Shown: positions 26,891 to 34,745 of the stretch, piece by piece | Layout of the letters: each line of letters starts with the position of its first letter | Position numbering within the stretch: position 1 is the stretch's first letter | Assembly (NCBI RefSeq): GCF_003602005.1 | Contig: NZ_QZWD01000002.1 | Coordinates: 248,001-312,000 of the forward strand | DNA length: 64,000 nt | Direction of reading: 5' to 3' | From: Salinisphaera sp. Q1T1-3 | GTDB taxonomy: Bacteria > Pseudomonadota > Gammaproteobacteria > Nevskiales > Salinisphaeraceae | The notes under the pieces: generated by a model | Told to the model about the DNA's origin: nothing | Database searches by the model: none | The model's input: only the letters and a program-made list of their open reading frames with translations | Made by a program: the position numbers and the translations under genes

Positions 26891-27138
26891 GGCCTGTTAT
26901 TAATCCGGCACCAAAACAGCTGACGATGTCAGCTGTTTTCAACGCCATCGAAAGAAACGCCGGCCCTTGTCCGTCTTTTTATTTTCAATGGCTTCACGGC
27001 CGTTGGCCGTGGCGCGCCTGCTGTCGCACACGCGCATTATCAACCCGAAAAATCATCTATTTTTATGCCGGGTTAATAACAGTTCGCACGTGACCGCGTG
27101 GCCGGTTTCTGGGCGCACGCGGGAAGTATTAACACGCC
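26891..27138 (+). repeat. 185-bp hairpin repeat, copy 3, inside a GGCCTGTT-ended element
   Basis: Core 26896-27080 with ends GTTATTAATCCGGCA and TGCCGGGTTAATAAC. The first hairpin reads AAAACAGCTGAC...GTCAGCTGTTTT (26912-26938), an A-stem-T arrangement that would terminate transcription in both directions. The right side continues as AGTTCGCACGTGACCGCG to ATTAACACGCC at 27138, followed by CTAG (27139-27142), so the whole 248-bp block is bounded by GGCCTGTTA-type inverted ends. The left flank is TCAG. It separates the WG gene from the convergent opgC-like gene. Confidence 0.8.
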
Positions 27139-27185
27139 CTAGTACCTGCATAGGGCCGGGAGCTGACTGTTTGCGCGCGGTGTGA

Positions 27186-28376
27186 TCAGGCAGGGGATGA
27201 TCGGCGCGTGCGTCTGCGTTGGCGCTGCCATCTCCACAGGTAGGCCGGAATAGTCAGCGAGCCGAGACAAACCAGCGTATAGGCGCCGTAGATCACCGGC
27301 CCGAACGCACGGATATGCCATCCGACGAGAAGCGTGAAATAGACGATGAACAGGTGGAAGGTGAACACCTGGATCGATGCCTGGCCGAGACTGGCGAACC
27401 AGGGCAGGCGGGCGCTGACCGGCACCCGGGTCATGAGCCAGGCCGCGATGACGAGTACGCCGGCAAAGTCGAGTATGCGGAGCCAGCCCAGGTCGTCTCT
27501 CGTCACCGCCGCCGGTGAGAGCGACAGGCCAAGGACCTCATGCCGGGTCAGGCAAAGCACTGCGATGAACAGGGCAGGGCCGACGAACAGCCAGGTCGGC
27601 GTCCGGTGCACGCGTTGCTGGATAGCGTCGCGATAGATGCCGAGCAGCAAGCCGAGAACCCACACGAGTTGCCAGGAAAGCAGATTGAAGAACGGCGTGC
27701 GAAGCTCGGCGATGAAAAAGGAATCGAGCGCACCGACCGGATCACTGGTTCGCCCGAGACCCCAGAGCGCAAGACTGCCGCCGAGAACGAGGGCGGGCCC
27801 CGCGCGGTACCGAAGCCAGGGAATCAGCGCCGGCGTCAGGGCGACGAAGACGACATACATCGGCAATATGTCGAAAAACGTCGGCGTATTGACCAGTAGC
27901 ATCGACGCCGTCGACCAGCTGAGCGGGTGAACGATCAGCGCCTCGAAGCTCCAGTAATGGATCAGCGCGGGCGAAAAACAGGCCAGGCCGACGAGCAGAG
28001 ACAAGGCCAGCGCGTGATGCCGGTAGATCAAACCGGCGCGGCGCAGTGACTGTCGTACGAGCATCATCGACGAAGACGCGCGGCGGACGTACACCAGGGC
28101 GTACATATAGCCCGACAGAAAGACGAATCCTTCCGCGGCCGAGGCATACCCGAACGGTTCGAAGGTCAGATGCTCGAGCGGGCCGCCGAGATGATCGATC
28201 ATCATGGTCGCCAGCATCAGCCCACGCAGACTGTCGACGCGATGGTCTCGTCCGGCACAGGCGGTATTGGTCGCCGTGGCGGGTGTTGAGCCAACCCGGT
28301 TCAGCGTATTGGCCGATCCCGATCGTGTCGTGTCGGCCGCGTCGCCGGCGATGTCCTGTGTGTCCTTGCGCCCCAT
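27186..28376 (-). CDS. OpgC-family membrane acyltransferase
   Basis: 396 residues with about ten membrane segments after a ~45-residue polar N-terminus. OpgC-domain features: DHRVDSLRGLMLATMMIDHL, PFGYASAAEGFVFLSGYMYAL, 'YVVFVALTPALIPWLR' and a C-terminal HIRAFGPVIYGAYTL. OpgC members succinylate osmoregulated periplasmic glucans or modify other surface glycans. No opgG/opgH is nearby, so the substrate is open. The gene stands alone; 298 bp to the next gene hold nothing I recognise. Confidence 0.8.
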   Translation of the reverse strand: MGRKDTQDIAGDAADTTRSGSANTLNRVGSTPATATNTACAGRDHRVDSLRGLMLATMMIDHLGGPLEHLTFEPFGYASAAEGFVFLSGYMYALVYVRRASSSMMLVRQSLRRAGLIYRHHALALSLLVGLACFSPALIHYWSFEALIVHPLSWSTASMLLVNTPTFFDILPMYVVFVALTPALIPWLRYRAGPALVLGGSLALWGLGRTSDPVGALDSFFIAELRTPFFNLLSWQLVWVLGLLLGIYRDAIQQRVHRTPTWLFVGPALFIAVLCLTRHEVLGLSLSPAAVTRDDLGWLRILDFAGVLVIAAWLMTRVPVSARLPWFASLGQASIQVFTFHLFIVYFTLLVGWHIRAFGPVIYGAYTLVCLGSLTIPAYLWRWQRQRRRTRRSSPA

Positions 28377-28674
28377 GATTGGTTCTTCTGCCCGGTCGAT
28401 GGCCGTGGACGCAGCAAATCGAGGACCAGTGGGAGAATTCGCGCGATTTCAATCGTTTATCGAGGTCTTCGATATCGGTTGTAATGTGACTGTCATTTTT
28501 TTCGACAGGCGATCGAGTGGAATCGAACGCGATCGGAGCGCGGACACACAACGCTTGGCCGTGATCATCGACAGTTGATCGATGGCGCGACGGGCTGGGG
28601 CACACCATCGGAACATGGGTCAAGGACGGCGCTGCGACGAGGCCGATCGTCGCGGCGCCATTCGGCCATTGGCC

Positions 28675-29133
28675 TCAGAGGCCGAGTGCACTCAGACCGG
28701 GATGATCGTCGGGCCGCCGGCCCAGTGGCCAGTGGAACAGCCGGTCGGCTTCGGCAATCGGCAAATCGTTGATGCTGGCCAAACGTGTTTGCATGAGACC
28801 GTCAGCTGCGAAGTGCCAGTTCTCGTTGCCGTATGACCGAAACCATTGGCCGGCTTCGTTGTGCCACTCGTAGGCAAAGCGAACGGCGAGGCGGTCACTC
28901 CCGTGGGCCCAGAGTTCCTTGATCAGGCGATAGTCGAGCTCGCGACGCCATTTCTCGGCCAGAAATGCGCGAACCTCGTCGCGGCCGGATAGGAACGTGG
29001 CGCGGTTGCGCCAGCGTGTGTCCGTAGTATAGACCCGCGCCACACGGTCCGGATCACGCGTGTTCCAGGCATCCTCGGCGTTGCGAACCTTGCCGAGGGC
29101 GCCAGCCTCGTCGAAAGGTGGGGCGAGCGACAT
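28675..29133 (-). CDS. NTF2-like protein (DUF1348)
   Basis: 152 residues, a small cone-shaped NTF2-like fold. DUF1348 landmarks: [57 protein letters not shown], '[20 protein letters not shown]' and [15 protein letters not shown]. No enzyme activity is established. It is divergent from a TetR regulator with two identical operators between them, so it is almost certainly the regulated target. Confidence 0.85.
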   Translation of the reverse strand: MSLAPPFDEAGALGKVRNAEDAWNTRDPDRVARVYTTDTRWRNRATFLSGRDEVRAFLAEKWRRELDYRLIKELWAHGSDRLAVRFAYEWHNEAGQWFRSYGNENWHFAADGLMQTRLASINDLPIAEADRLFHWPLGRRPDDHPGLSALGL

Positions 29134-29152
29134 GTGTAGCCTCCTATGTCAT

Positions 29153-29170
29153 GTAGACCAATCTGTCTAC
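29153..29170. promoter_or_regulatory. TetR-type operator 1
   Basis: GTAGAC-CAATCT-GTCTAC, a perfect 6-bp inverted repeat, 20 bp upstream of the DUF1348 start codon. It is repeated at 29190-29207, 37 bp centre to centre. Confidence 0.75.
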
Positions 29171-29189
29171 GTGGCAGAGCATAGAATGA

Positions 29190-29207
29190 GTAGACCGACT
29201 TGTCTAC
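29190..29207. promoter_or_regulatory. TetR-type operator 2
   Basis: GTAGAC-CGACTT-GTCTAC, the same 6-bp arms and 6-bp spacing as operator 1 with a different spacer, ending 9 bp before the TetR start codon. It should cover the ribosome entry or promoter of tetR, giving autoregulation. Confidence 0.75.
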
Positions 29208-29216
29208 AATGCGCCA

Positions 29217-29792
29217 ATGCAAGCAAGAGACACCACGCCAGAACGGCCCGGCGCTCGTGAGCGTATCCTCACAGCGGCTCGGGCCCTGTTCTACGAGCAC
29301 GGGATCCGCGCGACCGGCACCAATCGCCTGATCGAGACCGCGGGGGTGACGAAAGTCACCTTCTATCGGCATTTCCCGAGCAAGGATGCTCTGGTCGTGG
29401 CGTTTCTCGACGACCGACACGAGCGCTGGCTGGCCTGGTTCGATGACGCGCTCACACGTCACGGGCGGCAGCCGCAGGCGATCGTCGGGGCGCTCGGCGA
29501 GTGGTTTGCCCGCGCCGATTATCGCGGATGTGCCTTTCTCAATACCGTGGCCGAGCAGGGCACCGTGCTACCCGACACGCATGTACGTGCGCGCGTGCAC
29601 AAGCAGGCCATGACACGCCTCATCGATTCCCTGCTGCCGTCGACACCGAGGGATGATGCGCTTGCCGAACAGCTTGCGATGGCTGTTGACGGCGCCATCG
29701 CCTGGGCAGTCTTCACCGAGCCGGCGGTGGTTCTGGCATCGCTCGATCGAACGATTGCCGCGCTCGTCTCGTCCGATCGGGCGGGCCGCTGA
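29217..29792 (+). CDS. TetR-family repressor
   Basis: 191 residues. The N-terminal DNA-binding domain is clear: ARERILTAARALFYEHGIRA then TNRLIETAGVTKVTFYRHFPSKDALV (recognition helix around VTKVTFYRHF). The ligand domain has 'CAFLNTVAEQG', a feature of TetR_C-type regulators of electrophile or biocide response genes. It is divergent from the DUF1348 gene, sharing two GTAGAC-N6-GTCTAC sites. Confidence 0.9.
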   Translation: MQARDTTPERPGARERILTAARALFYEHGIRATGTNRLIETAGVTKVTFYRHFPSKDALVVAFLDDRHERWLAWFDDALTRHGRQPQAIVGALGEWFARADYRGCAFLNTVAEQGTVLPDTHVRARVHKQAMTRLIDSLLPSTPRDDALAEQLAMAVDGAIAWAVFTEPAVVLASLDRTIAALVSSDRAGR

Positions 29793-29830
29793 TCGCCAGG
29801 GGCATCCCGGCGCCGGTTGGCACAAACCAC

Positions 29831-30119
29831 GGCAGGCAAGGCGCCCCGGCGCGAAACCGGTTTCGGCCCCGGGGCGCTACCCGAAGAGCCGGACTGTTTT
29901 CCCGCAATTGGGCGTTGCCGCTTGCTTGTGGGGCATAGCGACACCGCGCTCCCGCCGCCTTGTCTTGCACAAAGAGCCGCCGTCCCGTCGGGTTGCGCCC
30001 CAAAACCGGCCATGCGGCGTTGCACGGCTTGACCCTGGAATGACCAAGATCGGCGCCATGCGCCTTGCCTGGCCGGTTTTGGGGCGGCAACGCGGTCACG
30101 TGCGAAGTGTTAACAGGCC
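29831..30119 (-). repeat. Structured repeat 'E', copy 1
   Basis: Non-coding block between tetR and the YwqK-like gene. A perfect 15-bp stem CCCCAAAACCGGCCA (29998-30012) / TGGCCGGTTTTGGGG (30070-30084) encloses GCGGCGTTGC on one arm and CGCCATGCGCCTTGC on the other (on the minus strand GCAAGGCGC...GCAACGCCG), with a smaller stem-loop in the middle. A second, weaker half at about 29900-29990 repeats the pattern (GGGCGTTGCCGC; CCGCCTTGTCTTG). A separate hairpin GCGCCCCGG/CCGGGGCGC sits at 29841-29877. The right end is GTGTTAACAGGC followed by CTAG at 30120-30123, which contains the neighbour's stop codon. The left end is not clear. Confidence 0.65.
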
Positions 30120-31751
30120 CTAGGTGGGCGAGGGGCGGGCCCAGTCCGGCAGTCGATCACGACAATAAGCGGCCGCGCTCGGTGTATCCGGGGCGTCGAA
30201 ATCGGGCGTGTCCTGGCGCTTGCCGTGGTCGTACCGAGGGCAATTCCTGATCTGACCGTCGTCGTCGTAGATGACCCAGACGCCGTGTTCCTCGCCGTCG
30301 TCGTCATAGTCGCCGGCAGCCCGGAGTTCGTCGTCGGGCGTGACGACTTCCCAGTGGCCGGTACGCTGGTCGTCGTCGTAGGTGCCGCGCCAGATCAGGT
30401 CCGAATTCTTCTCGCTGATCCGCCAGGTGCCGACCCGTTGGCCCTGGCGGTAGGTGCCGCGTTCGATGACACGGCCTTGCCTGTCGTAGCTTATGTATTG
30501 GCCGTCGCGTTTGCCGTTGTCGTAGTGGAACGTCGCGGCCAGATTCCCGTCGCTATCCACGCGTTCGGCTTTACCCTGCGGCTTGCCCTGATCGTTGTAA
30601 TGGCCCTGTTCGGAGCCTTCCTCGCCGCGTGCGAAGACAATGTATGACCCGGTCGGCTGGTTGTCCTGCCGGACCTGATGCTGAATGACACGGCCGTCCG
30701 GGGCGTATTCGGTCTCGCTGCGTCGATCGATGTCGAGATACCGGATCTGGCGCGTGTGAATGTAGCCTTCACGGGTGAAGCTCTCCTCGACTCGACGGCG
30801 CTCGTCGTCTTCGCCGGTGACGTACTCATGTTGCATGAGCCGGCCGGACTTGAGGTTGAATCGCTTGCGCGCAATCACGTCCTGGCTGCCGTCGTCGGCG
30901 TAGACGATTTCCCGATACAGCTTGCCGTTGCCGCTGTACTCCTTCCAGCTGCCGACCGGTTTGCCCTGGGCATAGTGATGTTCACTGAGCGGCCGATGCG
31001 GGTTGGTGGCGAAACGACGTTCCGGCCCGTCCTTCTTCGCATGGGCGTAATGGACCTCGTGCTTGAGCTCGCCGCCATTGAAATAACGAAACCAGCCGTG
31101 TGGTACGTCGTTGTGGTAGTGCGCACGCTCACGGACCACGCGCGTGTCGCCGGGGCTGGCATATTTTTCGGCGACACCTTCGCGTTTGTCGTTCCGGTAA
31201 TGCGCGATATAGAACAACTTGCCCTTGATGAAGTGCTTGAACACGCCGTGACGCTTGTCGTCGACGTATTCGGTCAGGCATCTGATGTTTTCGTGTTCAT
31301 CGAAACAACGCATGGTGCCATCGCGTTTGCCGTGCTTGTACTCGATCGTCGACTTGATCGACTGGTCGCGCCGGTAATCCGTGATCACCCCGTCCAGCGC
31401 ACCGTTCGCATCGCGATGTCCGTGTTGTTCCTTCGTATGATCATCGAACCGATAGGCTGTGAACTCGCCGACCAGATCGGTCTCGTCATCGGTGTAATCG
31501 GGGTCGTTGATGAAAGTCCGGAGGACCTTGCCACCGTCTTCGATCGTATCGATCGCCAAGGGCCAGAGCCCGTCGTCTTGCTTCGGACCGACGGTGACCT
31601 TGTAGGCCGCCTTGTCGCGGCTCGTGAGTTCGTCGTCCAAGTCCAGCCAGTAAGTGCCGACGGCCTCGTCGGCACAGGCAGCGCCGGCCATCAGCAGCAG
31701 AGCGAGGGTGGCGAGTCGGTGCAGCTGGCGTGTCATGGCATGCCTCATCAT
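30120..31751 (-). CDS. Exported YwqK/MORN-like repeat protein
   Basis: 543 residues with a signal peptide (LATLALLLMAGAACA). The body is a run of about fifteen 20-25-residue repeats of the YwqK type, such as 'YKHGKRDGTMRCFDEHENI', 'YVDDKRHGVFKHFIKGKLF' and YRQGQRVGTWRISEKNSDL: hydrophobic-x-x-G-K/R-x-x-G, then an aromatic strand. These form an extended beta solenoid, and their role is unclear; some YwqK proteins neutralise toxins. The start overlaps the stop of the upstream unknown gene in ATGA. The stop TAG lies in the CTAG at the end of repeat E. Confidence 0.7.
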   Translation of the reverse strand: MMRHAMTRQLHRLATLALLLMAGAACADEAVGTYWLDLDDELTSRDKAAYKVTVGPKQDDGLWPLAIDTIEDGGKVLRTFINDPDYTDDETDLVGEFTAYRFDDHTKEQHGHRDANGALDGVITDYRRDQSIKSTIEYKHGKRDGTMRCFDEHENIRCLTEYVDDKRHGVFKHFIKGKLFYIAHYRNDKREGVAEKYASPGDTRVVRERAHYHNDVPHGWFRYFNGGELKHEVHYAHAKKDGPERRFATNPHRPLSEHHYAQGKPVGSWKEYSGNGKLYREIVYADDGSQDVIARKRFNLKSGRLMQHEYVTGEDDERRRVEESFTREGYIHTRQIRYLDIDRRSETEYAPDGRVIQHQVRQDNQPTGSYIVFARGEEGSEQGHYNDQGKPQGKAERVDSDGNLAATFHYDNGKRDGQYISYDRQGRVIERGTYRQGQRVGTWRISEKNSDLIWRGTYDDDQRTGHWEVVTPDDELRAAGDYDDDGEEHGVWVIYDDDGQIRNCPRYDHGKRQDTPDFDAPDTPSAAAYCRDRLPDWARPSPT

Positions 31752-34114
31752 TCATAACCCCCGAGTTCGTCCTGCCAGTGGCGTTCGAGCGGCTCGCCGG
31801 CGAAGGCGAGCCGCTTCACCGCGGCCACCCGACCCCAGAAGCGAATCGTACCGTCGGCCGCCAGGTAATCGGCCAGCGTGGTCTGTTCGGATTCCGTTCG
31901 CCACGTCTGCAGGCGATCGTTCGGTCGCGCATCGACAGGCATCGGGCGCAACGCTTTGCCCTTGTCGTCGAGAAACCGGACGCGTTTGAAGAACGTCGCA
32001 CTGGCCGTGGTCGGGTCGACCGGGTGGCCGACGACATCGGCGATATTGACCAGCCAGGGCTTGTTCGTATCGGCGGTTTCGGTCTCTTGCCATTGCGGCG
32101 TACCCGGACAGCGCAGGGTGGTCGCGACCTGGATGTTGTAAAAATACCGTCGGAACCCGTCATCGGTGACCAATTCCCAGTCCTGAGTCTGCGCATCCGC
32201 CGCTTCACCGTCGGCGCGTGAGGACCGATATCGTTCCGGCTCCCGGGGTTGCCAGATCAGGGCATGATCGTTCTGTGGCGGCGCCTTGGATTCGATCCGG
32301 CAGGCCTGACCCACACCGATCGGCAGCCGCAGGCGCAGACGGTTGCGCTCGGCATCACGGGTGCTGACATCGGTCAGCGTCAGTGCCTCGTCCGGGGTGT
32401 CGCCCATGCCGTAGATGTGACGAGTGTCCGGCGGCGGTGCATTGCGATCGCGATAACGCTTGGCCTGGTCCTCGAACGTGATCTGCTGGGTATCAACATC
32501 CTTTTTGAAGCGCCAGTAGGCCAGAGGCAGGCGTCCGGCCTTGCCCTTGACCGTGTACTGGAGATGATCGGCAAGTTCGTTGTCAACGCGCGCGAGCAGG
32601 CCGTCTTCGACCGGCGAGATCGGGGCGCCGTTGCGATGATTGGTATGGCGAACCTCCAGGCCGGCATAGGATTGTGAGACGTCGAGATAGAAACCTGCGG
32701 TCCCGTTTTCGATCTCGATGTACCACTGGTTGGCCTTGTCGTCTCGCGGAATCGCGCGTACGCGGGCATCGCCGCGGCGCAGTTCGGTCGGATGATCGGT
32801 CAGCTCGATACCCGTACTCTCGCGATCGCCCATGCCCCGACGCGTGAACGTTGCTTTGACCTGATGAATACGGGACAGATCGGCCTGGCCCCAGCCGAGC
32901 GGTCGAAACGTGAGCCGCTTGCCCAGTCGGTCGTCGACCATCGCTGGCATCATGTCATCGAGCGTCATCGGCAGTTCGAGCGTCTTGCCGTTTTCGTCAG
33001 CCAGCGCCAGATCGGTGATAGCCAGCTCGCCGGTCGCCTGATGGGGTTTGATGTCGTAGGGCACCTCCAGCGTGAGCTCTTGATCGTCCGGATCGACCTT
33101 GAACATAGCGTTCTTGGATGACAGGGCCGGCTTCGAACCGTCCGACGTGGAATTGCTCGGTATCGCGGTGGTGTCTTCGTCGCTTTCGGGCAGGCTAAGC
33201 GGATAGCCGGGATCGTCCTCCTCATCGTCGGCGAGATCCACGACCGATTTGAAGCCGCCGAAACTATGCCGCTGTGAACCGGCAGCCGGGGTGTCCAGCG
33301 CCTGCATCGACAGGATCGTATGTATAGGAACGGTCCGGCCGCGGTTTTCGCCGGTCTGGTCGAGGATTATGGCCAGCGATTCGAGCCAGCCCGTATTGCG
33401 GTCCACGCGCATGCGACCGGTGAGATGGTCGATGGTCATCGTGATCTTTCCGATGCCGGACCCGCTGTCCATGGAGACCGATTCGGCACCCTCGGCGCGT
33501 GCGATGTCCACGACGATGCTGTCGCGATCGACGTCGGTGACCGTCAGCTTCACTTTCGGCAGCGTCTGGAAGCCCCCGGCAGTACGACTTGCCCCGATCT
33601 CGGCGGGCAGTGATGTGAGGATCCCCGGGGCATTGAATTGCTGCTGCCACTGGTCCAGCTGTCGGCCGAGGCGGCCTTTGAGCAGCTCGGCCTGATCCGC
33701 GTTGTTCGGTTGGCTGATCTCGATATGGCCATCGTCGTCCATCGTCAGCGAGAATCCGTCGCGTACGATGCCGAGCGTCGGATCCGTTCGATCGTCGCCG
33801 ATATCGGTGCTGTCGAACAGTGTGCGATGCCCGATACGTCCGGCCATGTACTGTGGTGTCAGATGCAACGTGATGCGATCGCCGTCGCGATCAGTCACGC
33901 GATAACGGAGCACACTCTGCAATGTGACCGATTGATCGAACACGCTCTTGCCCGAGGCGAGACTGGAGCGCATGCCGATACGGTATTGATGACTGTCGCC
34001 GACCTGCGGATTGAACCGGACCTCACTGGCCGGCCGGTTCCAGACCTTGAAACCAGCCGCTGCGGCCGCGAGCACGACGGCGAGGGCGCCGGAAGTGATG
34101 AGAATACGTTTCAC
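31748..34114 (-). CDS. Large membrane-anchored periplasmic protein, unrecognised
   Basis: 788 residues from the GTG at 34114 (KRILITSGALAVVLAAAAAG, one N-terminal membrane helix; weak SD AAGAAG). The first half begins 'VRFNPQVGDSHQYRIGMRSSL' and resembles periplasmic beta-rich proteins with a Q-Y-R-x-x-M theme; no family is certain. Acidic, low-complexity DLADDEEDDP lies near residue 310. The second half has alternating strands and 'YWRFKKDVDTQQITFEDQAK'. Cysteines are few. It is coupled to the YwqK-type gene by a 4-bp overlap, so the two products probably act together in the envelope. Confidence 0.6.
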   Translation of the reverse strand: MKRILITSGALAVVLAAAAAGFKVWNRPASEVRFNPQVGDSHQYRIGMRSSLASGKSVFDQSVTLQSVLRYRVTDRDGDRITLHLTPQYMAGRIGHRTLFDSTDIGDDRTDPTLGIVRDGFSLTMDDDGHIEISQPNNADQAELLKGRLGRQLDQWQQQFNAPGILTSLPAEIGASRTAGGFQTLPKVKLTVTDVDRDSIVVDIARAEGAESVSMDSGSGIGKITMTIDHLTGRMRVDRNTGWLESLAIILDQTGENRGRTVPIHTILSMQALDTPAAGSQRHSFGGFKSVVDLADDEEDDPGYPLSLPESDEDTTAIPSNSTSDGSKPALSSKNAMFKVDPDDQELTLEVPYDIKPHQATGELAITDLALADENGKTLELPMTLDDMMPAMVDDRLGKRLTFRPLGWGQADLSRIHQVKATFTRRGMGDRESTGIELTDHPTELRRGDARVRAIPRDDKANQWYIEIENGTAGFYLDVSQSYAGLEVRHTNHRNGAPISPVEDGLLARVDNELADHLQYTVKGKAGRLPLAYWRFKKDVDTQQITFEDQAKRYRDRNAPPPDTRHIYGMGDTPDEALTLTDVSTRDAERNRLRLRLPIGVGQACRIESKAPPQNDHALIWQPREPERYRSSRADGEAADAQTQDWELVTDDGFRRYFYNIQVATTLRCPGTPQWQETETADTNKPWLVNIADVVGHPVDPTTASATFFKRVRFLDDKGKALRPMPVDARPNDRLQTWRTESEQTTLADYLAADGTIRFWGRVAAVKRLAFAGEPLERHWQDELGGYE

Positions 34115-34155
34115 GAGCGGGCATCTTCTTGTGAGACCGAGCGGCCGTAAATCGC

Positions 34156-34180
34156 CATGCGTCGGCGCCACCGACGCATG
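34156..34180. promoter_or_regulatory. Perfect 10-bp inverted repeat upstream of the 788-residue gene
   Basis: CATGCGTCGG (34156-34165) and CCGACGCATG (34171-34180) with a 5-nt loop, 42 bp before the GTG start. It could be an operator or a leader hairpin. The remaining 280 bp to the repeat at 34464 contain no gene I can support. Confidence 0.4.
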
Positions 34181-34463
34181 GAACAGATATATCGCGAATC
34201 GCGCGCAACTTAGCAGCCGCTTCGAATAACCGCAGCCGCGACTCGTGCGCCATTGTCTGGCCCGCGATCAACGATCGTCCGACCGATCGGTCGAACCCGG
34301 CTGGCGCTCATGCGTCACGACACTGTCCAAGGGCATGGCGGTGGCCGGACGCCTACGCGTTGCAAGACACGAATCGCGACAGCGAACGGCATCCCGCTGG
34401 CTCGCGCTGGCAAAGGCCGCCCGGTGGGCTGGAAAGTCGGAGTCAGGTTCTGACGGCGTCTTG

Positions 34464-34745
34464 GAGCCTGTTGATGTTTCGTGCGAGTCCGCGCCAAGCG
34501 CTGTTTTGCGGCAATACAGCGTTCTAGCAGGCTGGCGCAGAATGACTGCGCGGCGCCTGCTACGCCTCGTCTTGCCGCAAACAGCGCTTGTCCCTTCGGG
34601 TTGGGCCGCCCATGAAAAATCGACGATGGGCGCCCGGCGGCGTTACGAGTCTGGATGGTGGCACGCCACGATCGGCAACTCGCGCCTTGCCGGACACACG
34701 GCGGCCTCTCGACGAAAAGGCGCTCGCACGAAACTTCAACAGACC
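34464..34745 (-). repeat. Twin-hairpin repeat 'B', full-length copy 1
   Basis: About 282 bp with inverted ends GAGCCTGTTGATGTTTCGTG and (reading inward from the right) GGTCTGTTGAAGTTTCGTG. Hairpin one: AAGCGCTGTTTTGCGGCAA (34496-34514) with TTGCCGCAAACAGCGCTT (34572-34589). Hairpin two, about 34620-34700, carries GGCGGCGTTACGAGTC and CTCGCGCCTTGCCGGAC, i.e. the AAGGCG / AACGCCG pair on the minus strand. Between them is CCCTTCGGGTTGGG. Right flank TTAG contains the stop of the MFS gene; left flank is CTTG. Confidence 0.75.

Noticed and set aside
26863-27093. A shared peptide (NPAPKQLT...NAIERNAGPCPS) encoded in all three 185-bp repeats
   Set aside because: It follows from repeat identity. In copy 1 the frame is cut by a stop after WLHGR, and frames enter from unrelated flanks, so there is no sign of selection on the protein.
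29852-29865. CGAAACCGGTTTCG as a second PtxS-like operator
   Set aside because: It forms the inside of the longer GCGCCCCGG/CCGGGGCGC hairpin after tetR at the edge of a repeat, far from any gluconate gene.
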